From NCBI GenBank assembly GCA_002238425.1, contig MPMJ01000005.1, forward strand, positions 1 through 64,000: a stretch of DNA of 64,000 bases, given 5' to 3'. Under the pieces are notes generated by a model, which made no database searches, was not told where the DNA came from, and saw only the letters and a list, made by a program, of their open reading frames with translations. The stretch comes from SAR202 cluster bacterium bin16 (GTDB lineage Bacteria > Chloroflexota > Dehalococcoidia > Lucifugimonadales > Australimonadaceae). Below, one piece after another: positions 1 through 7,706 of the stretch (positions are counted from its first letter, which is position 1; each line of letters opens with the position of its first letter). A program made the translations under genes and the position numbers.

Positions 1-127
1 GCTTTCGGAGAGGGAGTTCACGGCGCTGTTGAGGGTGTATAACAATACGCCGCGCAAGTGCCTCGGCTACCTGACCCCGGCCGAAGTGCTACGAGAACAG
101 GTGTTGCACTTCGAATGTGAATTCACC
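1..127 (+). mobile_element. Right end of an IS30-family insertion sequence (truncated by window edge)
   Basis: The first 127 bases carry the 3' end of an IS30-type transposase gene. They finish in a sequence typical of the right terminal inverted repeat of these elements (around 101-127, containing GTTGCACTT and ending TTCACC). Directly after it lies a dispersed palindrome that recurs at 47031 and 48915. This fits the known preference of several IS30 relatives for palindromic targets. The exact boundary is inferred because the left end is outside the window. Confidence 0.7.
2..127 (+). CDS. IS30-family transposase, C-terminal fragment
   Basis: The reading frame open from base 2 encodes a typical IS30 transposase C-terminus: a YNNTPRKCLGYLTPAEVL stretch, the conserved tail that follows the last DDE glutamate. 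The rest of the protein lies upstream of the window. The frame contains no stop before the inferred end of the element and runs on into the neighbouring sequence. Either the stop was lost or the protein ends outside the element. The long apparent ORF beyond this point (to 1153) is only the antisense of the LLM oxidoreductase gene and is not coding. Confidence 0.75.
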
Positions 128-150
128 TTCCTGCCTCCGCAGGAACGACC
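127..150. repeat. Dispersed short palindrome
   Basis: Contains TTCCTGCCTCCGCAGGAA followed by CGAC, the same hairpin unit seen at 47031-47056 and 48915-48940. It is a REP-like intergenic repeat of this genome, here directly abutting the IS30 right end. Confidence 0.7.
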
Positions 151-157
151 ACCCACC

Positions 158-1108
158 CTACCCCGCCAGTTCGGAGAGCAGGGCGAGCGTGCGCTGGCGG
201 GATGCGGCGGCGTCCGGCCCGGCGGCGACGATGGAGACGATGATCTCGCTCGCGCCGAAGTCGAAGAGTTCGGCGACGCGCTCGCTGACGCGCTCCTCGC
301 TGCCGGAGAGCACGACGCTCTCGATCATGCCGTCGCTCCAGCCCTCGAGCTGTGCAGCCTCGGGGTATCCGGCCTCGGCGAACATCGCCTGGTAGAAGGG
401 CATGCGAGGGTAGTTGGCAAGCTGCTCCCGGGCGGCGGCCCGGACCTCGCCGTCGTCGTCGTGGACGCACATCGGTGCGTGGACGATGAGCGGCGGGCAC
501 GGACGCCCCGCGCGTTCGGCGCCGCGCTGCAGCGCTGGGAGGGCGACGTCGCGCAGGTAGACGCCGGGCGACACCCAGCTGATCGCGCCATCGGCGGCCT
601 CGCCGCACAGTTCGTACGACTTCGGGCGGAGCGCGGACGCCATCACGGGCACGTCCGGTACGGGCGCGGGGAGGCTGACGTTCGCGCGGTAGATGCTGCC
701 CTCGAACTCGACCGCGCCGGTGTGCAGCAGCGTGCGCGTGACGGTGAGGTACTCGCGCAGCGCGGTGAGCGGCGTCCGGTAGTCCGCGCCGAAGACGGTG
801 GTCATGGGGCGGATGTGGCTGGGCCCGATGCCGAACCGGAACCGGTTGCCCGAGAGTTGCGCCGCGACCTGCACCTGCTGCGCAGCGGCGACTGGATGCC
901 GCCCCCACGTCGGCACGATGCAGGTGCCGAGCAGGATGCGCTCGGTGCGGGCTCCGGCGGCGGCCATGAGCGTGATGCCGTCCAGGCTCGCGCCGCCGAC
1001 GGTGAGCCAGGCGGCGTCGATGCCGCGCTCCTCGCTCTCCTCGATACGTGCGAGCACCGCGTTGCTGTCGCCGCCCATGACGGCAAGGCCGATGGTTCCT
1101 GCGCCCAT
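158..1108 (-). CDS. LLM-class flavin/F420-dependent oxidoreductase
   Basis: 316-aa member of the bacterial luciferase-like monooxygenase superfamily, TIM-barrel enzymes that use FMN or coenzyme F420. The family resemblance is clear in the N-terminal GTIGLAV strand and the RFGIGPSHIRPMTTVFG segment at about residues 91-107, followed by LREYLTVTRTLLHTG. In relatives this region forms the cofactor pocket. The ATG at 1108 was chosen because it follows GGAGGAAC; a longer reading frame upstream has no family similarity. It lies 58 bp downstream of the zinc transporter genes on the same strand, so it may be read through from them. Substrate unknown; the F420 versus FMN choice cannot be settled from sequence alone. 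Confidence 0.85.
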   Translation of the reverse strand: MGAGTIGLAVMGGDSNAVLARIEESEERGIDAAWLTVGGASLDGITLMAAAGARTERILLGTCIVPTWGRHPVAAAQQVQVAAQLSGNRFRFGIGPSHIRPMTTVFGADYRTPLTALREYLTVTRTLLHTGAVEFEGSIYRANVSLPAPVPDVPVMASALRPKSYELCGEAADGAISWVSPGVYLRDVALPALQRGAERAGRPCPPLIVHAPMCVHDDDGEVRAAAREQLANYPRMPFYQAMFAEAGYPEAAQLEGWSDGMIESVVLSGSEERVSERVAELFDFGASEIIVSIVAAGPDAAASRQRTLALLSELAG

Positions 1109-1166
1109 GCGTGTTCCTCCGTTCAGTCGAATGTTGTGCGGGAGAGAGTGTAACCGCTCGCGCGGA

Positions 1167-1979
1167 CTACGAGGAGCGCCGGCGGAGCCTGCGCCAGGCC
1201 ATGGAAACGCCGAGCATGGCCACGGCGACGAGCACGATGGCGCCACCGCCCGGGATGTCCTGGTAGAAGGCGATCGTAAGGCCGGTGACGGCGCTGAACA
1301 TACCCACGAGCGACGCGACGATGAACGCGGTGCGCAGGCTGTTCGTGACTCCCTGCCCCACGAGGACGGGGATGACGATGAGCGCACCGACGAGCAGGAC
1401 GCCCATGATCCGCATGGCGAGGGTGATGGTGGCCGCGGCGAGCACCGCCAGGCCGAGGTTGACCCAGTCCACCTTGATGCCGGAGACGCGGGCGAGGGAA
1501 TCGTCGAACGAGGCCTGCGCGAGCTCCGTGAAGAATGCGGTTACGCCGATGACGACGAAGACCGCTAGTCCTGCCAGGAGCCAGAGGTCCAGCTCCGTGA
1601 TGGTGAGGATGGAGCCGAACAGGAACCCGAGCAGGTCCACGTTGAATCCCTGCGCGGCGCTGATGACGACGACCGCCGCGGCGAGCGAGGAGTAGAGCGC
1701 GACCGCGAGGACGGCGTCGCCGGGGAGCCTGCCGCGCGAGCGCAGCACTTCCATGACGACTGCGGCGATGGTGACGGCGATGAACGTGGTGAGCGTCGGG
1801 TAGACGTTCACTGCGAACCCGACGGCGACGCCGAGCAGCGCAACGTGGGCGAGTGTGTCGGAGAGCAGCGAGAAGCGGCGCAGCACGAGGAAAGTCCCGA
1901 GCACAGGCGCAAGCGCGCCGACGAGGAGGCCCCCGATGAGCGCCCGGATCATGAACTCGTATTGCAGTATGGCAGGCAT
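1167..1979 (-). CDS. znuB: Metal (zinc) ABC transporter permease
   Basis: 270-aa very hydrophobic protein with about eight predicted membrane helices, of the ABC-3 family that imports Zn or Mn. Typical family segments are GALAPVLGTFLVLRRFSLL near the start and the LSDTLAHVALLG helix that follows. It forms the membrane channel for the ATPase encoded 4 bp upstream and the binding lipoprotein before it. The start at 1979 keeps the family N-terminus; no strong ribosome site is visible, so translation is probably coupled to the preceding gene. Zinc rather than manganese specificity is inferred from the His-rich binding protein and the Zur-type regulator in the same operon. Confidence 0.88.
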   Translation of the reverse strand: MPAILQYEFMIRALIGGLLVGALAPVLGTFLVLRRFSLLSDTLAHVALLGVAVGFAVNVYPTLTTFIAVTIAAVVMEVLRSRGRLPGDAVLAVALYSSLAAAVVVISAAQGFNVDLLGFLFGSILTITELDLWLLAGLAVFVVIGVTAFFTELAQASFDDSLARVSGIKVDWVNLGLAVLAAATITLAMRIMGVLLVGALIVIPVLVGQGVTNSLRTAFIVASLVGMFSAVTGLTIAFYQDIPGGGAIVLVAVAMLGVSMAWRRLRRRSS

Positions 1980-1983
1980 GGGA

Positions 1984-2817
1984 TCAGTGCCGGTGTACGT
2001 GCGGCGTGACCTGGTCGAACTCGTCGTGACGGACGGCCTCTTCGCCGTGCGCATGATGGTCGTGGTGCCGGCCGTGATGCAGCACTTCGACCGGGAAGCC
2101 GTAGAGCCGCACGAGGTCGTCCTCGGTCAACTCCTGCGGGGGGCAGTGGCACAGGAGCGTGCAGTTCATGCATGCAACGGTGCCGGCCTCTCGCATGACC
2201 GCGCCGACGTCGTGGGAGATGATGAGGATAGTGACCCCTTGCGCGCGAAGCTGGCGGAGCAGCATGTACAGTTCTTCTCCGCCCTGGACGTCCACTCCCG
2301 CGATAGGCTCGTCCATCACGAGCAACTCAGGCTTGCGGATGAGCGCCCGTGCGATGAGGGCGCGCTGCTGCTGGCCGGTGGAGAGCTCGCCGATGCGCCG
2401 GCGCTTGAAGTCCGCCATATCGACCATCTGCAGGACGCCGTCCACGTCCGCGCCGTTCCCCCGGCGCCAGAAATCGAACGGTGAGAAGCCGGAATAGCGT
2501 CCGTGTGCGACCACCTCGCTGACCGTGATGGGGAACATCGCATGGATGCCGGTGGCGACCTGCGGGACGTAGCCGATGCGGCGCCAGTCCTTGAACCGCT
2601 CGATGTCGGTGCCGAACACGCGCACCTGTCCGTTGTCCGGTTTGATCAGCCCGAGGATGATCTTGAGGAGCGTGCTCTTGCCGCTGCCGTTGGGACCGAC
2701 GATCGCGGTGAAATCGCCACGCTCGATGCGCAGCGTCACGCCGTGCACCGCAGGCGACCCCGCGTAGGTGAAGGAGACATCTTCCAGTTCAACTGCCGGT
2801 GTGTCGTCCATATCCAT
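1984..2817 (-). CDS. znuC: Zinc ABC transporter ATP-binding protein
   Basis: 277-aa ABC ATPase. Walker A GPNGSGKS lies at residues 41-48, the signature LSTGQQQ at 145-151 and Walker B ending MDEP at about 168-171. The C-terminal tail is rich in histidine (HHGRHHDHHAHGEE and a final HVHRH), suggesting metal sensing or buffering at the cytoplasmic face. The ATG at 2817 is preceded by AAGGAG; an upstream extension lacks family similarity. It is the second transporter gene of the zur-znuACB operon, 82 bp after znuA and 4 bp before the permease gene. Confidence 0.92.
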   Translation of the reverse strand: MDMDDTPAVELEDVSFTYAGSPAVHGVTLRIERGDFTAIVGPNGSGKSTLLKIILGLIKPDNGQVRVFGTDIERFKDWRRIGYVPQVATGIHAMFPITVSEVVAHGRYSGFSPFDFWRRGNGADVDGVLQMVDMADFKRRRIGELSTGQQQRALIARALIRKPELLVMDEPIAGVDVQGGEELYMLLRQLRAQGVTILIISHDVGAVMREAGTVACMNCTLLCHCPPQELTEDDLVRLYGFPVEVLHHGRHHDHHAHGEEAVRHDEFDQVTPHVHRH

Positions 2818-2899
2818 TCTCTCCTTCAGCCGCACCGACAGGATACGGCGGGGTCGCGCTGGGAGGATAGCGCGGCCCCGCCTGCAGGCGTGTGTTCGG

Positions 2900-4117
2900 T
2901 TACGAGCAGTCCATCGCGGCACGCAGGCTGTTCAGGTTGTCGCGCATCAGACCGAAGTAGTCGCCGTGCTCGGCCAGTTCGTCCAGCGTTATGCCGTCCA
3001 TCGGATGGATCTGGTAGATGCCTGCGCCGGTCTCGTCAGCGAGCACCTGCTCGTTGGAGCCGGAAAGGACGGGCTCCACCAGCACGGCTTCGATGCCGAG
3101 GTCCTTGATGCGGTCTGCGATGCCGGCGAGACGCTGGGGAGAAGGATCGAAGCCGGGTGAGAGGCCGGAGACGCTCACCTGCTCCAAGTCGTAGGCCAGC
3201 GCGAGGTAGCCGTAGGCCGAGTGCGACGTGACGAACTCGCGGTGGACACACGAGCTGAGGCCCGCCTCGAACTCGGCGTGCAGCGCCCGGAGCTCGGACG
3301 AGAGCGTCGCGAGGTTCGCCCGGTAGACGTCGGCGCCAGCGGGGTCGGCCTCGATCAGCGCGTCAGCGATGCGCTCCGCCTGGGTGATGGCGCGCAGCGG
3401 GTCGAGCCAGAAGTGGGGGTCGAGTTCGCCGTGGCCGTGATCGCCCTCTTCGCCGGCGTGGTCGTCCTCTTCTTCCGCTGCGTCCGCGTCCTCGCCTTCG
3501 TGCTCCTTGTCCTGGTCCTCGTCGACGCCGCCATGGTCTTCGCCTTCGTCCTCGTCGGCTTCGTCTCCGTGGTCGTCCTCTTCCTGTTCGGCCTCGTCTC
3601 CCTCGTCGTGGTCTTCACCCTCTCCGGGTTCGTCCTCGTCGTGGTCTTCGCCCTCATCCTCTTCGTGGCCTCCCGCCTCGGCCTCGTGATCCTCGAACTC
3701 AAGCGCTGCTTCAGCATCGGCGGCCTCGACGACGATGCCGGAGACGTCGTTGCCCAGCGATTCGAGCGCGCGCTCCAGCCACGGCTCCAGTTCGACACCG
3801 TTCATCGCGATGACGTCAGCATCAGCAATCGTGAGCAGATCGCGCGCCGTGAGTTCGAACGTGTGCCCTTCTGCGCCGGGCGGCACGAGAGGCGTCACTA
3901 CCACGCGGTCGCCGCCGACGCGTTCGGCGAAGTACTGCATGGGGTAGATGCTCGCGACCACGCTCAGCGGCTCGGCCGGCGCTTCGGTAGGAGTGGCCGC
4001 AGGGACGGTCGGCGCGGGCGTCGCCGTGGGAGTGGGGTCATCCGAGCAGGCGGTGATCGCCAAGGCCATGGCCGCGGCGATGAGCAGCATGTATGGTTTA
4101 GTGAGATTAAGTCTCAT
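2900..4117 (-). CDS. znuA: Zinc ABC transporter substrate-binding lipoprotein
   Basis: 405-aa cluster A-I metal-binding lipoprotein. A signal peptide ends in lipobox ITAC (Cys24), followed by a Pro/Thr/Ala linker. The family fold begins with LSVVASIYPMQYFAERVGGD. Likely Zn ligands include His85 (GAEGHTFEL), the His of PHFWLDP near 235, and the His of TSHSAYGYLA. Between about residues 141 and 231 sits an unusually long loop made almost entirely of Asp, Glu, Gly and His, far longer than the His-rich loop of E. coli ZnuA. Start 4117 is supported by GGAGG. It is the first transporter gene after zur. Confidence 0.92.
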   Translation of the reverse strand: MRLNLTKPYMLLIAAAMALAITACSDDPTPTATPAPTVPAATPTEAPAEPLSVVASIYPMQYFAERVGGDRVVVTPLVPPGAEGHTFELTARDLLTIADADVIAMNGVELEPWLERALESLGNDVSGIVVEAADAEAALEFEDHEAEAGGHEEDEGEDHDEDEPGEGEDHDEGDEAEQEEDDHGDEADEDEGEDHGGVDEDQDKEHEGEDADAAEEEDDHAGEEGDHGHGELDPHFWLDPLRAITQAERIADALIEADPAGADVYRANLATLSSELRALHAEFEAGLSSCVHREFVTSHSAYGYLALAYDLEQVSVSGLSPGFDPSPQRLAGIADRIKDLGIEAVLVEPVLSGSNEQVLADETGAGIYQIHPMDGITLDELAEHGDYFGLMRDNLNSLRAAMDCS

Positions 4118-4150
4118 CTAATTCAGCCTCCAGGAACTTTCCGTTGAATC

Positions 4151-4651
4151 TCAGTGGGCGTGCACGTGGGTACCGTGCATGTGGATATCTGCGCCGCCCT
4201 GGCCAATCTCCCGGCAGCCCGCGCAGCGGTGGTACAGCTCCAGCCGGTGCCCGATCAGGTCGCTCCCGACGTGAGCTTTCATTGCGCGAAGCATCCGTTC
4301 GACAGAGGGATGGCGGAACTCGTCTATGCGCCCGCAGGCGACACAGACGAGGTGATGGTGATGGTGGGCGTCGTCCAGCGAGTAGCGCGGCGAGCCGTCC
4401 GGCATGGCGGTCTTGCAGAGAATGCCCACCTCCACCAGCAGCCGCAGTGTGCGGTAGATGGTCGCGCGGCCCAGGCCCGGCAGTCCCGCGACGATCTCCT
4501 CGGCGCTGAACGCGTCGGTCCGGCGAGCGAGCATCGCAGCCAGTTCACGGCGCGGCCAGGTCATGCGGCTGCCGTGCTCCTCCAACGCTGCGAGGATGTT
4601 GGACTCGGTCTGCGTGACCGCACTGGCCGATTTCGTCGAAATCGTCGTCAT
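4151..4651 (-). CDS. zur: Fur-family zinc uptake regulator (Zur-type)
   Basis: 166-aa Fur superfamily repressor. The N-terminal winged helix contains GLGRATIYRTLRLLVEVGIL (about 59-78). The metal-binding region DDAHHHHHLVCVACG follows (about 93-107), and structural zinc is expected at CxxC pairs 103-106 and 143-146. The C-terminal tail is His-rich (HMHGTHVHAH). Leading the znuACB genes, it probably represses its own operon when zinc is replete. The ATG at 4651 was chosen because it sits almost exactly at the predicted transcription start, implying a leaderless message; the longer upstream frame has no family similarity. PerR or Mur functions are less likely given the neighbours. Confidence 0.88.
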   Translation of the reverse strand: MTTISTKSASAVTQTESNILAALEEHGSRMTWPRRELAAMLARRTDAFSAEEIVAGLPGLGRATIYRTLRLLVEVGILCKTAMPDGSPRYSLDDAHHHHHLVCVACGRIDEFRHPSVERMLRAMKAHVGSDLIGHRLELYHRCAGCREIGQGGADIHMHGTHVHAH

Positions 4652-4657
4652 GCCAGC

Positions 4658-4701
4658 ACAGTATCGCGGCGCCTGCACGTTGTCAATACTTTGTATCAAC
4701 A
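4658..4701 (-). promoter_or_regulatory. zur-znu promoter with overlapping Fur/Zur-type operator
   Basis: Reading the minus strand, TTGACA (4686-4681), a 17-bp spacer and TACTGT (4663-4658) form a good sigma-70 type promoter. The -35 box lies inside an interrupted dyad at 4681-4701 with 9-bp arms TGTCAATAC and GTATCAACA (7 of 9 positions symmetric) around TTT, which is the size and geometry of a Fur-family box. Binding there would block the -35 box. The start point falls at or next to the zur ATG. Confidence 0.7.
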
Positions 4702-4793
4702 ACTGCGGAAACTGATACTGCGCTAGGAGTGAATCGATACCGGCGCGGGCCATCCACCTGGCCCCCACATCCCCTGTTTCCGTGGTTCGACAG

Positions 4794-4805
4794 GTTCGTA
4801 CGAAC
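4794..4805. other. Perfect 12-bp palindrome, intergenic
   Basis: GTTCGTACGAAC lies between zur and recR. It could be an operator for an unidentified regulator. The rest of the 4702-4850 gap shows no gene. Confidence 0.35.
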
Positions 4806-4850
4806 GGGCGTACGGCCATGCCGGGCGCCTCTCACTGGTGAGCGGCAATC

Positions 4851-5483
4851 TTAGAAGTCCTGGCGGCCTTCGAAGGCGCGGGTGAGCGTGAGGTCGTCGG
4901 CATATTCGAGGTCGCCGCCTACGGGGAGGCCGCGAGCGAGCCGGGTCACGCGCGGGCCGAGCGGGACCAGTAACTGATGCAGGTACATCGCAGTGGCCTC
5001 GCCCTCGACGGTGGGGTTCGTGGCGATGATCACCTCGCTGACCGGCTCTTCGCCTATCCGGCGCAGGAGCTCGCGTATGCGCAGATCGTCCGGGCCGACG
5101 TTGCCCATGGGGTCGATGAGGCCATGCAGGACGTGGTAGAGACCACGAAAGACGCCGGTGCGCTCAAGTGCGAGCACGTCCAGCGGCTCCTGCACGACGC
5201 AGAGGCGCGTCTGGTCACGCGCGGGGTCCGAGCAGATGCCGCATACGTCCGGTTCGGTGATGTTCTGGCAGCGGGAACAGAAGCCGAGCGAGTCCTTGAC
5301 CGCGCTGATGGCGTCGGTCAGTTGCCGCGCCTCACGCTCCGGCATGCGGATGAGGTAGTAGGCGAGCCGTTGGGCGGACTTGGGGCCGATGCCGGGCAGT
5401 TTGTGGAGCTGTTCGATGAGCCGGGCGACGGGTGGCGCAAGCGCAGGGCCGCCGCCATAGCCGCCCTGGGAGGACGAGGTCAT
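4851..5483 (-). CDS. recR: Recombination mediator protein RecR
   Basis: 210-aa RecR, which with RecO (encoded at 11156) loads RecA on SSB-coated DNA in gap repair. Features in order: helix-hairpin-helix region LPGIGPKSAQRLAYYL (about 29-44), a four-cysteine zinc finger (Cys69, 72, 81, 84), then the Toprim domain starting CVVQEPLDVLALERTG. It follows ybaB by 5 bp. The block ybeY-dnaX-ybaB-recR is read as one unit on the minus strand, and the dnaX-ybaB-recR order is widespread in bacteria. The N-terminus has a Gly/Ser-rich extension; start 5483 is the only ATG close to the end of ybaB. Confidence 0.95.
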   Translation of the reverse strand: MTSSSQGGYGGGPALAPPVARLIEQLHKLPGIGPKSAQRLAYYLIRMPEREARQLTDAISAVKDSLGFCSRCQNITEPDVCGICSDPARDQTRLCVVQEPLDVLALERTGVFRGLYHVLHGLIDPMGNVGPDDLRIRELLRRIGEEPVSEVIIATNPTVEGEATAMYLHQLLVPLGPRVTRLARGLPVGGDLEYADDLTLTRAFEGRQDF

Positions 5484-5488
5484 GTGCG

Positions 5489-5791
5489 CTACATCCCCGG
5501 TATCTTCAGTCCACCGGTGAGCGCGCCGAGCCGCTCCGCCGCGAGCGCCTGGGACTTCGCGAGCGCCTCGTTCACCGCCGCGAGCACCATGTCCTGCAGC
5601 AGTTCCACGTCGTCCGGGTCGACAGCGGCGGGGGCTATAACGATGGACTGGACCGTCTGCTTGCCGGTGGCGACGACCTTGACGGCCCCCCCGCCCGCAG
5701 ATGCCTCGACGGTCTCGTTCTCCAGGTCCTCCTGGGCCTTCATGAGGCGGGCCTGGAGCTGCTGGGCCTGTTTGATCATGTTCCTATTCAT
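5489..5791 (-). CDS. ybaB: YbaB/EbfC nucleoid-associated protein
   Basis: 100-aa small dimeric DNA-binding protein of the YbaB/EbfC family, starting MNRNMIKQAQQLQARLMKAQ and continuing with the family core ENETVEASAGGGAVKVVATG. It bridges or coats DNA, and its conserved place between dnaX and recR suggests a role in recombination or replication. The chosen ATG overlaps the last 8 bases of dnaX, indicating translational coupling. A start 33 bases further upstream is possible but would add a tail with no family similarity. Confidence 0.92.
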   Translation of the reverse strand: MNRNMIKQAQQLQARLMKAQEDLENETVEASAGGGAVKVVATGKQTVQSIVIAPAAVDPDDVELLQDMVLAAVNEALAKSQALAAERLGALTGGLKIPGM

Positions 5792-7706
5792 CGTTCCATT
5801 CCTTGGGCGGTTCGTTGGAATCATCGGGCGACACGGGGACGACGGCAGGTTCAGGTTCGGGTCCGGCTATGTGCGTCGCGCCGTTCGGGACAGCGTCGGC
5901 AGCGGGGGACGGGACGGCAGGAGCGTCACCGGCGTATGGCGCCGGGGCAGGCGCAGGCGGCGTATCGTCGAGATCGGGAGCCGGAGCGGGTGTCGCGGGC
6001 GCTTCGTCGACATCCGGAGCCCGCTCGGGTGCGGAAGGCACATCGGCCGCATACGGGGCGGAGGCCGGGGTTGGCGCGGGCGGGGGCGCTTCGTTGACGA
6101 CCTGCCCTCCGTAGCCGACGGCGGCCCGGATGAGGTGTCCGCCGCCCGCCTCGCCGGAGCGTTCGCCGTTGGAACGCTGTTCGCCCATGCTCACGACGAT
6201 GTTCAGTTGCTGGCCGAGCGCCTCCTGCAACCGGCGCTCCACCTCCATCCGGCAGCGCGGGTCCTCCAACTCTCCCGTCAGCCGCTCGCTGTTGGACTGG
6301 TGCACGAAGGTGACGATGAGGTCGGAGCCCCGTATCTCCCTGTGTCCCGAACTGCGGAGCAGCGCGGCGACATCGAACTTGCGCTTGGGCACGCCGGTGA
6401 GCGATCTGAGGATGCTCGGCCACTGCGCGGCGAGACGCTGATCGATGGGCGCCGACGGGTCCAGGGGTGGAGCGGAGGGCGAAGGAGGACGCCGCTGCTC
6501 GGGCGGCGGCGGCGCGGGCGCCGCCGGGCGGGGAGGAGAAGCTGCCGCTTGGGGCTGCACAGGGCGCGGCGCGGCAGCAGCCGGTGCAGGGGCCGCGACG
6601 GGCGGCACGGGCGCGGCGGCGGTCTCGGGCGGCAGGCCGAGTTCGACCGCGGCGAGCTCCAGTGGTAGCGGCGACGGCTGGTCGAACCGGAATGAGACGT
6701 GGCCGAACAGCCGCAGCGCGCGCATGATCTGCTCCAGCGGCACGCTGCTCGCCACGAACGCGAGCTGCGACTCAGTGTCCTTGGAGAGGTCCAGCGCGGA
6801 CGTCGCGCCGCTCTTGATGAGCAGGGCGGCGCGCAGGAGTTCCACCGTCATGCGGTGGAGCGGGCGCAGGTCAACCCCCTCGTTCGCAACGCCGTTGATG
6901 ACCTCGAGCGACTGCGCCGTGTTGCCGGTGAGCAGGTGTTTGACGAGCGCCAGCGCGCTCTCCTCCCCGCTGATGCCGAGCAACTCACGCGCCTGCTCGA
7001 CAGTCACACGCGAACCGAACGAGGTGATGAGCTGGTCAAGCAGGTTCGTTCCGTCGCGCAGGCTTCCGCCGGACGCCCGGCCGATGAGGCGCAGCACCTC
7101 CGGCGAGACCTCCACGCCTTCCTCCTGGGCGATGCCCGCGAGCCGTTCCGTCATGTCCTGCATGGCGATGCGGTGGAAGTCGAACCGCTGGCACCGGGAG
7201 ACGATGGTGGGCGGGAGGCGCTCAGGCTCCGTGGTGGCGAGGACGAACACGCTATGGGGAGGAGGCTCCTCCAGCGTCTTGAGGAACGCGTTGAAGGCAT
7301 CGTTGGTGAGCGCGTGCGCCTCGTCGATGATGTAGACCTTGTTCCTGCCGACGGTGGGGGCGAAGCGCACCTTCTCCCGCAGGTCGCGTATCTCGTCGAT
7401 CCCGCGGTTGCTCGCGGCGTCGACCTCGATGAGGTCTATGAAGCTGCCGTTGTCTATGGCGCGGCAGTTGTCGCACGCGCCGCACGGGTCGCCGATGGAC
7501 GGCGGACGCATAGTGCAGTTGAGCGATTTCGCCAGCACGCGCGCGGTGCTGGTCTTGCCAGTGCCACGCGGGCCGCAGAAGAGGTAGGCGTGTGCGGTGC
7601 GTCCGTGCGCGACGGCCTGGGTGAGCGTCTGCGTGATGGGGCCCTGCCCGACGATGTCGGAGAAGCGCGGGGGCCGCCACTTCCTGTAGAGCACTTCGCC
7701 CGCCAT
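5784..7706 (-). CDS. dnaX: DNA polymerase III subunits gamma/tau
   Basis: 640-aa clamp-loader ATPase. Walker A is GPRGTGKT (45-52), zinc cysteines are 64, 75, 78 and 81, and Walker B is YIIDEAH (about 125-131). AAA lid domains follow. A long Pro/Ala-rich linker (from about 375) leads to a tau-like C-terminal domain that contacts the replicative polymerase, then a second acidic/Pro-rich tail. Start 7706 overlaps the ybeY stop as ATGA. I saw no A-rich slippery stretch of the kind that makes gamma by frameshifting in E. coli or Thermus, so both forms may not be produced that way. Confidence 0.95.
   Translation of the reverse strand: MAGEVLYRKWRPPRFSDIVGQGPITQTLTQAVAHGRTAHAYLFCGPRGTGKTSTARVLAKSLNCTMRPPSIGDPCGACDNCRAIDNGSFIDLIEVDAASNRGIDEIRDLREKVRFAPTVGRNKVYIIDEAHALTNDAFNAFLKTLEEPPPHSVFVLATTEPERLPPTIVSRCQRFDFHRIAMQDMTERLAGIAQEEGVEVSPEVLRLIGRASGGSLRDGTNLLDQLITSFGSRVTVEQARELLGISGEESALALVKHLLTGNTAQSLEVINGVANEGVDLRPLHRMTVELLRAALLIKSGATSALDLSKDTESQLAFVASSVPLEQIMRALRLFGHVSFRFDQPSPLPLELAAVELGLPPETAAAPVPPVAAPAPAAAAPRPVQPQAAASPPRPAAPAPPPPEQRRPPSPSAPPLDPSAPIDQRLAAQWPSILRSLTGVPKRKFDVAALLRSSGHREIRGSDLIVTFVHQSNSERLTGELEDPRCRMEVERRLQEALGQQLNIVVSMGEQRSNGERSGEAGGGHLIRAAVGYGGQVVNEAPPPAPTPASAPYAADVPSAPERAPDVDEAPATPAPAPDLDDTPPAPAPAPYAGDAPAVPSPAADAVPNGATHIAGPEPEPAVVPVSPDDSNEPPKEWNDE

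Noticed and set aside
29-1153. 374-codon plus-strand frame joining the transposase end to downstream sequence
   Set aside because: Beyond base 127 it is only antisense to the LLM oxidoreductase gene, with low-complexity translation.
3221-4147. 308-codon plus-strand frame rich in Val, Leu and Phe that looks like a membrane protein
   Set aside because: Antisense of the acidic/His loop of znuA; the GAG/GAC-rich coding strand yields hydrophobic antisense codons.
4794-4805. LexA/SOS box before recR
   Set aside because: GTTCGTACGAAC has GTTC and GAAC in the opposite order from the Gram-positive GAAC-N4-GTTC box, and it lies behind zur, not before the recR operon start.
5784-7706. Programmed frameshift in dnaX for gamma production
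   Set aside because: No A-rich slippery sequence was found in the coding strand at the expected place.
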